Source of the DNA: Streptomyces sp. NBC_01267
GTDB taxonomy: Bacteria; Actinomycetota; Actinomycetes; Streptomycetales; Streptomycetaceae
Assembly: GCF_036241575.1 (NCBI RefSeq)
Contig: NZ_CP108455.1
Span: 248,001 to 312,000 of the forward strand
DNA: 64,000 bases
Reading direction: 5' to 3'
Part shown: piece after piece, positions 1 to 8,433 of the stretch
Numbering within the stretch: the first letter of the stretch is position 1
How the letters are laid out: each line of letters starts with the position of its first letter
Notes under the pieces: model-generated
The model's input: only the letters and a program-made list of their open reading frames with translations
What the model was told of the DNA's origin: nothing
The model's database searches: none
Translations under genes and position numbers: made by a program

Positions 1-1350
1 GGGGCCGTAACGGTTGACGCCCTTGCGCAGCTGATCGGCGACCTCCGCGAAGGCCTGCTGTGCGGAGGTGTTCGCCGACCATATGCGCTGCAGAGCTGTG
101 TAGATACGCACGTTCGCATTCGGAATCATCATGCGCACCTGGTCGCAGGGGCGCGTGAGGTCCAACTGCCTGACGGCCGTGGCGAAGGCCGGGTCGTTCT
201 TCATCAGTTTGACGAGGGTGGGTTCCTTGACCGCCGCCGACACCACGGGCAGGTAACCGGTCTCGATGGCCCACCGCGCGGCGTTCTCCGGGCGGGCCAG
301 GAAGCGCACGAACTGGGCTGCGGCTTCCTTGCGTTCCCGTGGCACGCGCTTGAATATGCCCAGGCCGCCGCCGCCCGTGTTGACCGCGAACTTCTCCTTC
401 TTCGGCAGGAAACCGGTGCCCAGCTCCCAGCCGTTCGCCTTCGCCATCTCGTTGATCTTCTTCAGGGCGCCGGTGGAGGTGACGAGCGTGGCGATCAGCT
501 GGTTGCCCATGTCGGCGGTGGGCTCGGTCGCCATGTAAGCGATCTCGTCCCTGAAGATCAGCTTTCGCTGCCATTCGCCCGCCGCCACGGCGCCGCCCTC
601 GTCGATGGTGACGTCCAGGCCCTTGGAGTACGCCCCACCCCACTGCCAGGCACTGCACTGGAACTGCCAGTCCCCGTCGACTTTCTGGTATCCCTCCAGG
701 GCTACCCGCTTGCCGCCCACGCTCTGCCGGGTGATGTGGCGCGACCAGTCGTAGAGCTCGTCGTAGCTCTCCGGGGGGCGTACCGGCACGCCGGCCTTCT
801 TGAAGAGGGTCTTGTTGTAGTAGAAGAGCGGCGTCGAGCGGGCCAGCGGCAGCCACCAGGTGTGCCCCTTGCGGACGCCCTCGCTCAGCAGCCGCGGATT
901 GTAGGTCCGCTCCAGCTCACCCCGTGCGAAGTAGCTGTCCCAAGGTTCCAGGGCGTCGCCGAAGTAGAACTTGTACCACTTCACGTCGGACAGCACGCAC
1001 AAGTCCGGGGCCTGGGCGCCGAGCAGGCTGATGACCGCCTTCTGGGCGCATTCGTCGTAGGTGCCCTGGAACTGCACCTCCACGTACACGTCCCGCTGCT
1101 CGCGGTTGAAGGCGTCGACGAGATTCTGCAGGGCCGGTCCCACCGGATCTGCGAACGTCGACCAGAGCACCACCCGGGTGCGCCCCCGGAACGCATCAGG
1201 TACCGAGCCACCGCCGGGCTGTGCGACGGGCCCCGTGGTCTGACCGCAGGCGCTCAGCGTCGCGGCCAGTCCCAGCCCCGCGCCCGCCCCGAGCATCCTG
1301 CGCCTGTCGAGCACGGGGCCCGTGACCTCCCGCAGCGCAGTTCGCGTCAT
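1..1350 (-). CDS. Sugar ABC transporter substrate-binding lipoprotein (3' end outside window)
   Basis: Extracellular solute-binding protein of the UgpB/MalE-like family, which delivers a sugar or glycerol-phosphate-type ligand to the permeases encoded just upstream. About 450 codons are visible and the gene runs off the left edge, so the C-terminus is missing. The N-terminus has an Arg cluster (DRRRML, residues 15-20), a hydrophobic stretch and a lipobox LSAC with Cys35, so export followed by lipid anchoring is likely, possibly by the Tat route. The ATG at 1350 overlaps the TGA of the upstream permease (ATGA), which fixes the start and implies translational coupling. The ligand cannot be told from sequence, and no ATPase gene lies in the visible part of the operon. 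Such importers commonly share the MsiK-type ATPase in Streptomyces (known family behaviour). Confidence 0.88.
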   Translation of the reverse strand, partial: MTRTALREVTGPVLDRRRMLGAGAGLGLAATLSACGQTTGPVAQPGGGSVPDAFRGRTRVVLWSTFADPVGPALQNLVDAFNREQRDVYVEVQFQGTYDECAQKAVISLLGAQAPDLCVLSDVKWYKFYFGDALEPWDSYFARGELERTYNPRLLSEGVRKGHTWWLPLARSTPLFYYNKTLFKKAGVPVRPPESYDELYDWSRHITRQSVGGKRVALEGYQKVDGDWQFQCSAWQWGGAYSKGLDVTIDEGGAVAAGEWQRKLIFRDEIAYMATEPTADMGNQLIATLVTSTGALKKINEMAKANGWELGTGFLPKKEKFAVNTGGGGLGIFKRVPRERKEAAAQFVRFLARPENAARWAIETGYLPVVSAAVKEPTLVKLMKNDPAFATAVRQLDLTRPCDQVRMMIPNANVRIYTALQRIWSANTSAQQAFAEVADQLRKGVNRYGP

Positions 1351-2225
1351 TTTCCGGCTCCCTGGGTCAGCCCGGCGATGATGTACCGCTGGGCGAAGAA
1401 GAACATGACGAGGACCGGCACGACCACCATGACGGCGCCGGCAAGGATCGCTCCCCAGTTGGCGAAGGTCTCGGTGTTCTTGAGGAAGAGCAGACCGATG
1501 GGCAGGGTCCGCATGTCCGTGCTGCTGGTGACGATCAGAGGCCAGATGAAGTCGTTCCACTTGCCGACCATGACGACCAGGGCGACGGTGATCACCATCG
1601 GGCGCGACATCGGCAGCACCACGCGGAAGAGGATGCGCAGGTGTCCCGCCCCGTCGATCTTCGCCGCGTCCGTGATCTCCTGGGGCAGTGTCAGCATGTG
1701 CTGGCGCAGCAGGAAGGTGCCGAAGACCGAGCCGAGGCCCGGCGCTATCAGGCCCGCATAGGAGTTGACCCAGCCGAGCTGGGCGATGGTCAGAAAGTTC
1801 GGCAGCAGCGTGACGTGGCCGGGCACCATCATCGCGCCCAGCAGGAACAGGAACAGGACCTTCTTGCCGGGGAACGGCAGGAACACGAATGCGTAGGCGC
1901 ACAGCAGCGCGGCGGTCAACTCGATCGCGGTGCCGATCACGGACACGATCAGGGAGTTGAGGAAGAACCGGCCGAACGGTGCGGCGCGCCAGGCGTCGGA
2001 GAAGTTGGACCAGTGCAGGTCGGTGGGGATCCAGTGCGGGGGGTAGCTGTAGATCTGCGGGTTGGTCTTCAGCGCCGAGGAGATCAGCCAGTACAGCGGG
2101 CCGCCCGCGATGACGGCGACCAGGACGAGCAGCGCGTACAGACCGAAGCGCTGGGCGCGGCGGACACCTGAGCGGCTGCCCGTGGCGACCGGGCGGGCGT
2201 CCGGCAGGGAGTTGGCGGCTGTCAC
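1347..2225 (-). CDS. Sugar ABC transporter permease, MalG/UgpE type
   Basis: Inner-membrane permease subunit (292 aa) of the importer that begins at 3166. Six hydrophobic segments follow a short cytoplasmic N-terminus. The EAA-type loop (EITDAAKIDGAG, then a run to VLPMSRP) is the standard contact site for the ATPase. The GTG start at 2225 overlaps the TGA of the upstream permease in a GTGA junction, and the stop overlaps the ATG of the binding-protein gene, so all three are co-translated. Longer in-frame extensions upstream are out-of-frame reads of the neighbouring permease and were not used. Confidence 0.9.
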   Translation of the reverse strand: MTAANSLPDARPVATGSRSGVRRAQRFGLYALLVLVAVIAGGPLYWLISSALKTNPQIYSYPPHWIPTDLHWSNFSDAWRAAPFGRFFLNSLIVSVIGTAIELTAALLCAYAFVFLPFPGKKVLFLFLLGAMMVPGHVTLLPNFLTIAQLGWVNSYAGLIAPGLGSVFGTFLLRQHMLTLPQEITDAAKIDGAGHLRILFRVVLPMSRPMVITVALVVMVGKWNDFIWPLIVTSSTDMRTLPIGLLFLKNTETFANWGAILAGAVMVVVPVLVMFFFAQRYIIAGLTQGAGK

Positions 2226-3166
2226 TGGTAGTGCACCTTTCGCTGGAGGAAGCGCGCCTGGAATCCAGTGATCAGCAGCAGCACCACAAACATGATCATT
2301 GCGGCGGCGGAGGCACGGCCCGCGTCGAACGTGCGGAAGCCCTGGTCGTAGATGAACCAGCTGAGGATCGAGGTGGAGGTGCCGGGGCCGCCGTTGGTCA
2401 TCATGGCGATCACATCGAACGCCTGGAAGGTGCTGATGGTGCAGGTCACCAGGAGGAAGAAGGTGACGGGCGAGAGCAGCGGCAGGATGATGCGGCGCAG
2501 CCGCGTCCACGCTCCGGCGCCGTCCAGGGCCGCTGCCTCGAACACGTCCCTGGGCAGGCCCTGCAGACCGGCGAGGTAGACCACGGCGACGAAGCCGGTG
2601 TTCTTCCAGAGGTAGACCACGACGAGACCGAACAGTGCCCACCTGGAGTCGGTCATCATCGCCGGCGCGGCCAGGCCGAGGGGTGCGAGCAAGGGGCGTA
2701 TCAGTCCGTAGTTGGGATCGAAGACGAACAGCCACAGAGTGCCGACGGCGGCTCCGGAGAGCACGTACGGAGCGAAGGCCAGCGTCCGCACGACGTCCCG
2801 CCCGCGCAGCCGCTGGTTGAGCAACAGGGCGGTGGCGAGCCCGAGTACGAGTCCGCCCGCGACGATTCCGACGACGAACAGCACGGTCGTCCACAGGCTG
2901 CCGCGGAAGTCGGGGTCGGCGAACAGCGACGTGTAGTTGTCCAGGCCGATCATGTGCCACGACGAGGAAACCATGTCCCAGTCGGTGAGGCTCAGATAGG
3001 CGTTGTAGATCACCGGCCAGTAGGCGAAGACCAGCAGGAAGAGAAAGTTCGGGGCGGCGAAGGCGGCGAACAGCAGGTACTCGCGCCGCCGGCGCCGTGC
3101 GGGGGTCCGGGGCCCTGCCTCGCCGGCAGTCGCCGGACTTGGCGGGACAGCTCTGCCGTCCTGCAT
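2222..3166 (-). CDS. Sugar ABC transporter permease, MalF/UgpA type
   Basis: First gene of the importer operon (314 aa from the ATG at 3166). After a basic tail (RRRRR near residue 25) come six membrane segments, with the EAA-loop sequence DVFEAAALDGAG toward the C-terminus; this pairs with the MalG-type subunit to form the channel. The start is uncertain: a TTG at 3181 sits 11 nt after a GGAAGG ribosome site and is equally possible; the ATG is taken as the conservative choice. The stop overlaps the next gene by 4 bp. No regulator gene adjoins the operon, and its promoter must lie within the 570-bp stretch to the right. Confidence 0.88.
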   Translation of the reverse strand: MQDGRAVPPSPATAGEAGPRTPARRRRREYLLFAAFAAPNFLFLLVFAYWPVIYNAYLSLTDWDMVSSSWHMIGLDNYTSLFADPDFRGSLWTTVLFVVGIVAGGLVLGLATALLLNQRLRGRDVVRTLAFAPYVLSGAAVGTLWLFVFDPNYGLIRPLLAPLGLAAPAMMTDSRWALFGLVVVYLWKNTGFVAVVYLAGLQGLPRDVFEAAALDGAGAWTRLRRIILPLLSPVTFFLLVTCTISTFQAFDVIAMMTNGGPGTSTSILSWFIYDQGFRTFDAGRASAAAMIMFVVLLLITGFQARFLQRKVHYQ

Positions 3167-3181
3167 CAAGTCGGTCGTCAA

Positions 3182-3754
3182 GACAGCGTTGTCCTTCCGG
3201 CGAACCGTACTGCGCCTCCGGCGGCGCGGTATCGGCCCTAGGAATACCAACAAAGTGAACGAGAAGAGAACACCTCTGCGTGTTACGAATTGGCAGCCAG
3301 GACGCCGGACGGTCCCCGCGTGATACCTGTCGTTCCGCCGTGACCGGGGGTTTCCCTGGACATCAGGGGGAGGCATCCGTCTTACATCTGTCGTGTGATG
3401 ACAGCCGGAAAGCGCGACGTATCGACCGGGCCGACCGGGCCGAACCAGATGTACGGTGCCGCTGGAGCCTGCGGCACCGCGTGACCAGAGCACCGGTTCC
3501 CTGGTCACGCGCTCCACGAAGTGCCGGCGGATCCCCGTCTGCCCCTCTGCTCTGCGAGGCCGGGCGGCAACGTGGACGAGGGGTGTCCAGGCGGGCGACG
3601 GGGCGAGTAGTCCGGTGCGCCGCCCTCCTGGTCCTCAACGCCGGTACGTCATCCCGGTGACGTACAGCGGCGCCGGAATGGACGATCGCCCGGCATGACG
3701 GCTCATCGCACCCGGGGTCTCATCCGTACAGCTCGGCGTGGTGGGATCCGTGGT
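3182..3754. other. Gene-free intergenic stretch
   Basis: No convincing coding sequence on either strand between the start of the sugar-importer operon and the end of the FtsX-type exporter operon. It contains two adjacent perfect inverted repeats (listed separately) and should hold the importer promoter. Confidence 0.6.
3455..3510. repeat. Two abutting perfect hairpins
   Basis: The first inverted repeat is GGTGCCGC / GCGGCACC (3455-3462 and 3471-3478, 8-nt loop). It is followed without a gap by GCGTGACCAG / CTGGTCACGC (3479-3488 and 3501-3510, 12-nt loop). They lie about 300 bp upstream of the importer operon. They may be operators or a terminator for a lost gene; nothing decides between these. 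Confidence 0.6.
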
Positions 3755-4429
3755 TCAGCCGGTTGTTGCAGTGGCGTGATCCAGCATGTCGATCGTGGTG
3801 TCGGCCGCCTCGATGACTACCGGATCGTGTGTGGCGACGACGGTGACGCAGCCGTGCTGGTGTGTGGTGCGTGCGATGAGGCCGGTCAGGTCGCCGGCGC
3901 GGGTTCGGTCGACGGCGGCTGTCGGCTCGTCGACGAGGAGGAGTTCGGGCCGGGTCAGTAGCGCGCGGGCCAGCGCGACACGTTGGCGTTCGCCGCCGGA
4001 CAGCTGGTCGGGGCGGTGCCGAAGTCGGTGTGCGAGTCCGACGTCGGCAAGCAGTTCACGGGCCTGGCCGCGTACGGCGCGGGGTCTGCCACCGGCAAGG
4101 GAGGCGGCGGCGAGCAGTTGTTCCTCGGCGGTGAGGCCGGCGAGGAGATTGCCGCTCTGGAACATGTAGCCGATGCGAGTCCGGCGGGTGCGGGCGCGTT
4201 CACGGTCGGTGAGGGACGCCAGGTCGGTCTCGCCCAGCAGGACCTGCCCCTCATCCGGGCGGAGCAGGGCGCCTGCGACGGCGAGGAGGGTGGACTTGCC
4301 GGAGCCGGAGGGACCGACGAGGGCGGTGAGGGCGCCCGGTTGGAAGGTCGTGGTCAGTCCGTGCAGGGCGGTGGTGCGGGACTCGCCGCTGCCGAGAGTG
4401 ACGGTGATGTCATTGAGGCGGAGGGTCAT
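3755..4429 (-). CDS. ABC transporter ATP-binding protein (MacB/LolD-like)
   Basis: ATPase of 224 aa that powers the FtsX-type permease encoded upstream. It has Walker A GPSGSGKST (near residue 40), the signature LSGGERQR and Walker B LLLVDEPT followed by the H-loop (ATHD). Its length and these motifs match the LolD/MacB/FtsE branch, whose members drive efflux or mechanical work on extracytoplasmic substrates rather than import. The ATG at 4429 overlaps the permease stop (ATGA). The pair is divergent from a TetR-type gene and probably exports a drug or peptide; the substrate is unknown. Confidence 0.9.
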   Translation of the reverse strand: MTLRLNDITVTLGSGESRTTALHGLTTTFQPGALTALVGPSGSGKSTLLAVAGALLRPDEGQVLLGETDLASLTDRERARTRRTRIGYMFQSGNLLAGLTAEEQLLAAASLAGGRPRAVRGQARELLADVGLAHRLRHRPDQLSGGERQRVALARALLTRPELLLVDEPTAAVDRTRAGDLTGLIARTTHQHGCVTVVATHDPVVIEAADTTIDMLDHATATTG

Positions 4430-5553
4430 CGTGCGGCTCCCAGCATGGTCATCGGGTCGACGGTGGTGACGCGGCGCAGGGTGAGGGCGGAGCCTGCGAG
4501 ACCGATCAGGGTCACAGCGGCCATGGTGGTGGCGAGGGTGGTGACGGGGAGGCTGAAGGGCACCTGCTCGCCGACGAACAGGCCTACGGCGGAGGCGAGC
4601 GCGCCCCCGACGGCTGCACCGGCAGCGACGACCACAGCGGCCTGCGCGAGGGTGTGCCCGAGGAGGCGGCGGCGGGACGCGCCCATGGCACGCAGCAGGG
4701 CGAGCTCGGGGGTGCGCTGGACGGTCCAGACGGCGAAGAAGGCTCCGACGACCAGCGGGGCGATGAGGAAGAGGAAGGTCTGGATGGAGGTCATCGTCAG
4801 GCGCTCGCCCTCGTAGCCGGGGGCTGCAGCGAAGGCGTCCTGGAGCGGGACGGTTGTCGTGCGGTGGCGGCGGTCCGCGGCGGCGAGGGTCTTCTCGCCG
4901 AATCCTGCGGGGAGCTCGAGTGCCATCGCGCTGTACTGACGTGGGAGGTCGTCCGGGCGCGCGTCGGTGCCGGGCGTGGTGAAGCGGATCCGGCGCCAGG
5001 TGTCGGTGGAGACGTAGGCGGCGGGGACGTGTCCGTAGGAGGAGCGGCCGATGATGCCGATGACGTTCAGACGAATACCGAGCCGGTCGACGGTGAGAGT
5101 GTCACCGATGTGGACGCCGTCAGTCACCAGCCGGCGGGAGACCACGATGCCGTGCGGTTCGGCCGACTCCAGGGATTTGCCTTCGTCGGCACCGGGGTCG
5201 GTGAATGCGCCGGGCTCGACACCGAACGCGGCGAGGTCCACCTCGACGCCGCGGTCGGTGGTGCCGCGCGTGATGGCGACGCCGAGCGGGGTGGCCGCGG
5301 CGCCTTCCTCCCGATTCCAGCCGACGGCGGACTGCTCGTCGATCAGGCCGCGGGCGAACTGGTCGGAATCGGAACCGGCGGCGAAGGCGATGTGGGTGGC
5401 GGGCAGTCTGCGCAGGGCGGAGACGGTGTCGTCACCGAGGCCGGTGGTGAAGCCGGAGACGATACCGACGAGCGCGGCGACGAGGACGACGACGCTACCC
5501 ATCAGCAGGAATCGGCCACGGGCCGCTTTGAGTTCCAGCAAGGCGAGGAACAC
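4426..5553 (-). CDS. FtsX-like ABC transporter permease
   Basis: Membrane component (375 aa) with one N-terminal transmembrane segment, a long extracytoplasmic domain (about residues 40-250, MacB-PCD-like) and three C-terminal segments typical of the FtsX domain. The GTG start at 5553 is supported by AAGGAG six nt upstream. It is the first gene of a two-gene operon with the ATPase. The 90-bp divergent region shared with the TetR gene carries two operator-like repeats, so repression by that TetR is likely. Confidence 0.88.
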   Translation of the reverse strand: MFLALLELKAARGRFLLMGSVVVLVAALVGIVSGFTTGLGDDTVSALRRLPATHIAFAAGSDSDQFARGLIDEQSAVGWNREEGAAATPLGVAITRGTTDRGVEVDLAAFGVEPGAFTDPGADEGKSLESAEPHGIVVSRRLVTDGVHIGDTLTVDRLGIRLNVIGIIGRSSYGHVPAAYVSTDTWRRIRFTTPGTDARPDDLPRQYSAMALELPAGFGEKTLAAADRRHRTTTVPLQDAFAAAPGYEGERLTMTSIQTFLFLIAPLVVGAFFAVWTVQRTPELALLRAMGASRRRLLGHTLAQAAVVVAAGAAVGGALASAVGLFVGEQVPFSLPVTTLATTMAAVTLIGLAGSALTLRRVTTVDPMTMLGAAR

Positions 5554-5570
5554 GGCGCTCCTTCCAAAGA

Positions 5571-5618
5571 TAGGGACAAGGCGTCCCCAAAATAGAAGAT
5601 GGCGACGCGGCGTCCCTA
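5571..5618. promoter_or_regulatory. Paired operator-like repeats between exporter operon and tetR
   Basis: Two 19-bp elements, TAGGGACAAGGCGTCCCCA (5571-5589) and TGGCGACGCGGCGTCCCTA (5600-5618), agree at 14 of 19 positions and are offset by 29 bp. The first contains a perfect GGGAC-N5-GTCCC dyad. They sit between the divergent starts at 5553 and 5645, the expected place for a TetR-family operator controlling both genes. A TACACT -10-like hexamer at 5633-5638 follows. Confidence 0.7.
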
Positions 5619-5644
5619 AGTGGGGTGGCTACTACACTGGTCGC

Positions 5645-6247
5645 GTGCCCAAGATCCACGCTGCGTCGGTCGCCGATCACCGTGCCCAACAGCGTGCTGC
5701 TCTGCTCGACGCGGCGCGGGAGCTGCTCGCCGAGGGCGACGCTTCCAAGGTGACGTTCGCGGAGGTCGCCCGCCGCACCGGCCTGGCCCGCAACAGCGTC
5801 TACAAATACTTCTCCGACCGCCGTGAGCTGCTGACCGAGGTGGTCCGACAGGCCGCTCCGCGCTGGACCGAACGCATTCACGCCTCCCTCGCCGCCGCCG
5901 GCGACTCACCTGCGGAGCGGGTTGCCGCCTACGTCACCGCGCAGTTGGAGATGGTCCGCGACGGCGAGCACCGCATCGCCCGCGCCAGTGCCGGCGCGCA
6001 GGACGCAGCAGCCTTGCGTGAGGGCGCGGACGCGGCACACCGCGCGCTGCTCGATCCGCTCGTGGATGCCCTGCGTGACCTGGGTGACGACGCCCCCCTC
6101 AGGACAGCACGCCTGTTGCAGGGATTCGTCAACGCCGCGACCACGGCGCTGGAGGCGGGCGACGACTACGACGCGGTGACGGACCGGGCGGTGCGGCTGG
6201 TTGTCGCCGCCCTCGGAGGTCTCACGGCCGACCTGCCGTCCCGATAG
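5645..6247 (+). CDS. TetR-family transcriptional regulator
   Basis: DNA-binding repressor of 200 aa. The N-terminal TetR helix-turn-helix is clear (VTFAEVARRTGLARNSVY followed by KYF), and the rest is a ligand-binding helical domain. The GTG at 5645 is chosen because it begins the family-typical preamble and lies 7 nt after a TACACT -10-like box with no ribosome site, suggesting a leaderless mRNA. It is divergent from the FtsX/ATPase exporter and probably represses it through the repeats at 5571-5618. Confidence 0.88.
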   Translation: MPKIHAASVADHRAQQRAALLDAARELLAEGDASKVTFAEVARRTGLARNSVYKYFSDRRELLTEVVRQAAPRWTERIHASLAAAGDSPAERVAAYVTAQLEMVRDGEHRIARASAGAQDAAALREGADAAHRALLDPLVDALRDLGDDAPLRTARLLQGFVNAATTALEAGDDYDAVTDRAVRLVVAALGGLTADLPSR

Positions 6248-6656
6248 AGCCGCACGTGCCGGGCCCACCACGGGCATGGCGCCGATCGTGCGGATCGTCG
6301 CGGTCGGCGCTGGTGGCGTCCTGCTCCGCGGGGGTTTCCCGGTGGGTGAGCTGGATGATCGGGCAGCTGGCGTCGGCGCCACGTTCGTGGCCGGGGCGCT
6401 GGTGAGCTCGCCGACGAGGCGGCACTCCGATACGGACACCCGGCTCGGTACGGCAGGGCTTGCGCAGGCTGCCCTCGAGCGCGGGGCCGGTCAGGAAGAA
6501 CCGGCACCCGCGCTCGCCGTAGGAGCCGCGCGCAGAGCCCTCCGGCTCACGAGGGGCCGACGTCGCGGCCACTCCCCCGTCGATGGCACGCGGCAACTCC
6601 CGGTTGCACCATGCCCCTGACGGGTCGGCTTTCCGGACCCGGGTCGAGGGGGCGGA
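6248..6656. other. Gene-free convergent spacer
   Basis: About 410 bp between the stops of the TetR gene and the PIG-L gene. Open frames exist on both strands but none has a ribosome site or a recognisable domain. A short stem (CGGGTC / GACCCG, 6621-6641) near the PIG-L stop could act as a weak terminator. Confidence 0.5.
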
Positions 6657-7490
6657 TCAGCGCAGTCCGGCGAAGAGATCGTTCTCGGGGACGGCCGCGC
6701 CGGTGGCGTCCTGGACACGTACGAAGGTCTCCATGCCCATCAACTCGCCGAACCTCTCCTTGCCCATCTTGAGGAAGAAGATGTTCTCGCCCTGACTGGC
6801 ATGTGCGGCCAGCGCATCGAACTTCTGACCGCTGAACGCGGTGGTGTCCACCCATGTGGTGATCTCGTCGTCGGGGAGGCCGATCTCGGCCATCGCGGCG
6901 GCCTCGGCAGGATCCGGCTCCGGCATGTCCTCATGAAACTCGTGCATGGTCTCCCCGAACCTCTGCATCATCGAGCGGGGCATCGTCGTCCAGTACACCT
7001 TCGGGGTCAGCGCGGTCATCTCCAGCGCTGCCATCGTGATGCGGTGGGCCTGGATGTGGTCGGGGTGGCCGTAGAAGCCGTTCTCGTCGTAGGTGACGAC
7101 CACATCGGGCCGGTAGTGCCGCATGAGCTCCGCCAGTCGGGCAGCGCCTTCCTCCACGGGGGTCTGCCAGAAGGATCCGGGGGCGTCGTTGCTCGGCCAG
7201 CCCACCATCCCGGAGTCGGCATAGTCCAGCATCTCCAGATCACTGACCTTCAGGACGTCACAGCTCGCCTTGAGTTCTTGACGGCGCATCAAGGCGACGG
7301 CCGCCGGATCGTGCCCGGGATCGCCCGGCTTGGCGCCCTCCGTTCCGTCACCGCAACCGCCGTCGGTACACGTCACCAGAACCGTGCGGATGCCTTCCGC
7401 CGCGTACCGCGCGAGGACCCCTCCGGTTCCGGTGGCTTCGTCGTCGGGGTGGGCGTGTACTGCCATGAGCGTCAAGGGCCGGTCGGTCAT
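6657..7490 (-). CDS. PIG-L family deacetylase (MshB/Mca-like)
   Basis: Zinc-dependent N-deacetylase or amidase of 277 aa. The metal-binding motif AHPDDE (residues 13-18) and the second His motif HPDH (142-145) are both intact. The family includes the mycothiol enzymes MshB and Mca and several natural-product deacetylases; sequence reading alone does not tell which substrate is used. The ATG at 7490 is preceded by AGGAGGA with 7-nt spacing, so the much longer open frame upstream is ignored. The gene stands alone, divergent from the ArsR-type gene. Confidence 0.85.
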   Translation of the reverse strand: MTDRPLTLMAVHAHPDDEATGTGGVLARYAAEGIRTVLVTCTDGGCGDGTEGAKPGDPGHDPAAVALMRRQELKASCDVLKVSDLEMLDYADSGMVGWPSNDAPGSFWQTPVEEGAARLAELMRHYRPDVVVTYDENGFYGHPDHIQAHRITMAALEMTALTPKVYWTTMPRSMMQRFGETMHEFHEDMPEPDPAEAAAMAEIGLPDDEITTWVDTTAFSGQKFDALAAHASQGENIFFLKMGKERFGELMGMETFVRVQDATGAAVPENDLFAGLR

Positions 7491-7862
7491 GAAACAGTCC
7501 TCCTGCAGAAATACGGCTTGGTACGAGTGCGCGGCGGGCGTACCGCGATCCTGGGGCCCGGACCCTGGTGGGGCGGACGACCTCGCGGTCTCCGTGTTCC
7601 CCGTCCGTGCGGCGCCGGTCCCTCGGTCGATGCAACCGCGCCGGCCGGACCTGTTGTTCCCGGGTCCGGACAGTACGAGACCGGACAGCCGCCCTCCGGC
7701 GAGAAGGGTCAGCCGGTGCAACGGCTCAACAGCAGGCGGCCGATCGTCAGGAACGGCGCCGCCGGGCAGCGGCAGGGGGCGGGCTGCCGCGACCTTGCGC
7801 GGGAGCGAAGGCCTCCCCCGCCGGACAGCGAATTCCGGAAGGCCGTACGAAATCCCCTTGCT

Positions 7863-7888
7863 CAATGGTCAAGAGTCGTTGACCATTG
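7863..7888. promoter_or_regulatory. Perfect palindromic operator before arsR-type gene
   Basis: CAATGGTCAA (7863-7872), a 6-bp spacer and TTGACCATTG (7879-7888) form a perfect dyad with 10-bp arms, ending 5 bp before the ATG at 7894. Size and location fit autoregulation by the ArsR-type protein. The rest of the 400-bp divergent gap (7491-7893) shows no gene. Confidence 0.8.
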
Positions 7889-7893
7889 GCCAC

Positions 7894-8433
7894 ATGCCTG
7901 CCGACGATCTTCCCGAGACCATTCACGTCACCACTGACGAACAGCTGCGCGCCGTCTCCAATCTCACCCGTCACCGGATCATGGCCGTGCTCCGCTTCGA
8001 GCCCGCGACGATCACGCAGATCGCCGCGCGGGTGGGCCTCGCCAAAGGGAGTTCCAGCTATCACATGCGACTGCTGGAGCGGGCCGGCCTGGTGAAGGTG
8101 GTGCGGACGCGGAAGGTGCGGGGGGTCACCGAGCGGTACTACGCGATGGCCGCGCGGTCGATCGTGCTGCCGGATCCGGGGGTGGGGCAGCCGGATGTGC
8201 TGATGCGCAATGCGGTGGCGGACCTGGAGGCGGCGCCGGTGGATGGCGAGCGGCACGTGCGGATGGCGCATCTGCGGCTCACCGGTGAGCAGTTCGCGGA
8301 GCTGGGGGCGCGTCTGCAGGCGCTGGCGGACGAGTACCGGGAGCTGTCCGATCCGTCGCTGCCGGACGTGTCGCTCGCCTTCGCGCTGTTCCGGCCGGCG
8401 CCGCGCGAGCAGGCCGAAGGGGATTCCAAGTGA
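7894..8433 (+). CDS. ArsR-family (winged-helix) regulator
   Basis: Protein of 179 aa with an N-terminal winged helix (residues about 18-80; ITQIAARVGLAKGSSSYHMR is the recognition region) and a C-terminal sensor region without the Cys metal motif of classical ArsR. This architecture is common for regulators sitting just before MFS pumps. No ribosome site precedes the ATG, and the palindrome at 7863-7888 is adjacent, so a short-leader or leaderless autoregulated mRNA is likely. The stop overlaps the MFS start (GTGA). Confidence 0.85.
   Translation: MPADDLPETIHVTTDEQLRAVSNLTRHRIMAVLRFEPATITQIAARVGLAKGSSSYHMRLLERAGLVKVVRTRKVRGVTERYYAMAARSIVLPDPGVGQPDVLMRNAVADLEAAPVDGERHVRMAHLRLTGEQFAELGARLQALADEYRELSDPSLPDVSLAFALFRPAPREQAEGDSK

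Noticed and set aside
736..1761. Long plus-strand frame opposite the sugar importer
   Set aside because: Antisense shadow of the binding protein and permease genes, whose motifs are clear.
6222..6596. Minus-strand open frame of 124 codons
   Set aside because: No ribosome site or domain; Arg/Pro-rich composition of a chance frame in GC-rich DNA.
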